A DNA stretch of 64,000 nucleotides from Monilinia fructicola (taxonomy: Eukaryota > Ascomycota > Leotiomycetes > Helotiales > Sclerotiniaceae), in the NCBI GenBank assembly GCA_008692225.1, contig VICG01000004.1, positions 2,480,501 through 2,544,500 of the forward strand. The letters run 5' to 3'. A program made the translations under genes and the position numbers. Within the stretch, counting starts at the first letter, position 1. The number at the start of each line of letters is the position of its first letter. Shown piece by piece: positions 61,599-64,000 of the stretch. The notes under the pieces were generated by a model that saw only the letters and a list, made by a program, of their open reading frames with translations, did no database searches and was not told where the DNA came from.

Positions 61599-62091
61599 AT
61601 GACGGATCAACTTCTTGACCAGGTTAGGGATCTTGCTGAGGGTCAAATTGTCAGTACACAATCCATCATTTCATACGCAATCATTTTCGCACGCGGTCAG
61701 AGCCAGCCCATCCATACTGTTCACAAGAGATGCAAAGCCGATAGTTTGATACTAATCCGTGTTCCCACATGTAGGACTTTGAAGGACAGAGATTGGCTGA
61801 ATTCCTCACAAACCGCTCTATTGGCCATATCTGGAGTATAGATCCAACCTTGTTCTCCATCGTTGGGAAGCTGCTGATTGATGACAATAGGCAATTGCCT
61901 TCTTCGTTGGCTTCTTCAAACAGGATATCAAACTTGCGCTTGCCTTCGGGTTACTTGGGACGGCTTTTACCTTCGCCGTCGTTGTACCTCCATGGCCATT
62001 CTACAAGAGACATCCCGTTAGATGGTTACCCGTAGGGGGACGAGATGTATCGTCTCAAGAGATCATTGTGGATGGAAAGACAGTTGGTTGA
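61599..62091 (+). CDS. SPC1: Signal peptidase complex subunit SPC1 (SPCS1); one frame break
   Basis: A small two-helix accessory subunit of the ER signal peptidase that shields membrane-protein segments from cleavage. Exons 61599-61649, 61775-61835 and 61891-62091 give 103 aa after allowing for one extra base. It starts MTDQLLDQVRDLAEGQ, continues DFEGQRLAEFLTN, then LLAISG runs into AIAFFVGFFKQDIKLAL across intron 2. A second helix GLLGTAFTFAVVV follows, and then the diagnostic PPWPFYKRHPVRWLPVGG. The break is in exon 2 within CTCACAAACCGCT (61805-61817): the LTN and ALLAISG parts are one base apart, as if one C were extra. Splice sites and phases are otherwise consistent. It is convergent with RBX1. 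Confidence 0.88.
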
Positions 62092-62454
62092 GGGATTGTT
62101 CAAGGGATATTGATTATCTACACTGGGGGGCGTCATAGGATTGGGAATACCAAAACGAACATTGAAGATACTCGAAATGCCATATTCCAAGATCGTAGAT
62201 GATGCACGGGCACAAACAAAGGCTCAAATTGATAGCTACATGTGCCAAAGTCTCGCTTCTACTTCTGTGTCCATAACGCCAATCCTGCCCGTAGTTCTCC
62301 AGGTACCCTTCTGGGTGGATCTGTGGATGAACCGCGCGGATGAAATTCATGCCGCTCCTTTTTGGTATATTATTCTTTCATTCATGACCATAGCTTCATC
62401 ATCTTCCCTCAAATACTGCATCCAATCCCACGTGCATTCTCTCGAGATATCAAC
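62092..62454. other. Intergenic region between convergent SPC1 and RBX1
   Basis: Contains both 3' flanks. A 105-codon plus-strand frame (62141-62458) opposite the RBX1 3' end shows no family features and is taken as chance. Confidence 0.55.
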
Positions 62455-62979
<525 letters not shown>

Positions 62980-63525
62980 GGTGACGAATGTAGAGGGGTT
63001 GGAGGTTTTGATTGTCGGGGGTTGTTGGTGGTGGGCGGGGATACTTTGGTACGAGGTCGCCGAGCGAATATGATTTGCGGCTTTGTGAGGATAGACAGCT
63101 AGCTAGTTGTAATAACCGTATTGGTTTGATAGATCGGAATCCAGCTTTGGTCTTTGGTCGTTGGTCTTTGTTGTGGCAGAGGAATCTTTCCAAAGTTGCC
63201 CTCGGGAGTGAAAGAATGTTTCGATCGGTATGATGAATGAGTGGGTTATTGTGATTGATTGTGGTTGTGATGTGATTGTGATTGTGAATACAAGTAGTAG
63301 GTATTGGGTAACCTTGGAAATAAATGAAAGCCGTTTGTGAAGTTGGTTGATTGGATGCCGTGTGTAAGGTTTGCAAGGTTGCTTGGTTGCTTGGTTGCTT
63401 GCTTGCTTGCTTGCTTGCTAAGGTGGTGGTGGTTTACCTTAGCTATGAAGATGTACAGAGTATGAGGCTGTTTTGTTCGATAACCGTATGAACCTTACTA
63501 GTATTAAAGCTACTAGGTAGATGGA

Positions 63526-63560
<35 letters not shown>

Positions 63561-64000
63561 AGAGTACCGTACCGTATGGGAAAGGATGGATGGATGGATG
63601 GATGGATGACTAATAGTTTATTTAGAATTGACTTGACCACTTGCTCACTCACTCACTCTTGTTATTATCATACTCGCTCACTACTCCTTACTCCTTACTC
63701 CTTACTCACTACTCACTACTCACTCCTCACTCCTCACTCCTCACTCCTCACTACTCACTACTCAATACTCGCTACTCCCTCACCATCTAATAACAATACG
63801 ACGTAGAACAAACTACGAGTACCTCCTACTTATTATCATTATTACTACTGCTGCTGCTACTGCTGCTGCTACCTTAGCTGAACCTTAAAGCTAAGGGGGA
63901 CGGACGGGTGGTTTCGCACCGGTACTACTTCATTAGTAGTTGTATCGCATTTATCTTAGCCTCAGTCTTCACTCCTCCCTCCTCCCTCCTCCCTCTTCCC
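62980..64000. other. RBX1 upstream region dense in microsatellites
   Basis: About 1 kb with GCTT units (63376-63419), GATT units (63527-63560), GGAT units (63586-63608), a CTCACTACTC/CTCACTCCTC pentanucleotide-based array (63640-63780) and a CCTCCCT tail (63970-64000). No gene is seen; anything further right is cut by the window edge. Confidence 0.6.
63376..63780. repeat. Group of four different short tandem arrays
   Basis: GCTT/GGTT units (63376-63419), GATT (63527-63560), GGAT (63586-63608) and a longer TCACTCC/TCACTAC array (63640-63780) follow one another within 400 bp. Confidence 0.88.

Overview
The window is nuclear DNA of a filamentous ascomycete. The genes have short spliceosomal introns (about 50-70 nt), long intergenic stretches full of tetra- and pentanucleotide microsatellites, and typical Pezizomycotina families: grg-1/ccg-1, a Gti1/Pac2 (WOR1/RYP1/REG1) regulator, a secreted pectin lyase and a secreted RNase T2. 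The moderate GC, the plant-cell-wall enzyme and the REG1-like regulator suggest a plant-associated Leotiomycete (Sclerotiniaceae-like). That placement is inference.

Layout. 1-26 kb is loosely packed: RNase T2 (-), an orphan secreted Ala/Pro-rich protein with dibasic sites (+), an HSL-type alpha/beta hydrolase (-), a T5orf172/GIY-YIG-like protein (-), pectin lyase (+), a MARVEL-type four-helix membrane protein (-), an EXPERA/EBP-like membrane protein (-) and grg-1 (-). 26-32 kb holds a divergent pair, AIM32-like (-) and TDP1 (+). 31.7-38.1 kb is a gene-free stretch upstream of the REG1/WOR1-type regulator (+). 41-57 kb is a compact housekeeping block: cardiolipin synthase (+), MTO1 (-), an AVT-type vacuolar amino-acid transporter (-), BMT2 (-) divergent from RPL25 (+), TIM8 (-) and a CorA Mg2+ transporter (-). 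57.3-61.6 kb is gene-free and carries an extremely AT-rich 1.15-kb element bounded by terminal inverted repeats. SPC1 (+) and RBX1 (-) converge at the right end.

Mitochondrial functions recur (AIM32, cardiolipin synthase, MTO1, TIM8), as do ribosome/rRNA functions (BMT2, RPL25), but these are independent eukaryotic genes, not an operon. I see no gene cluster that looks like a new multi-gene system.

The two most notable results are these. (1) The AT-rich island is a probable RIP-degraded or intrinsically AT-rich DNA transposon/MITE with about 30-bp inverted ends and TA(TA) flanks. (2) There is a systematic pattern of single-base indels, nearly all in homopolymer runs, that break the frames of otherwise well-conserved genes (AIM32, TDP1, REG1, MTO1, BMT2, CorA, SPC1). 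Splice phases and downstream frames are otherwise preserved, so I read these as consensus errors of an under-polished assembly rather than pseudogenes. I annotate those genes as CDS and give the break positions.
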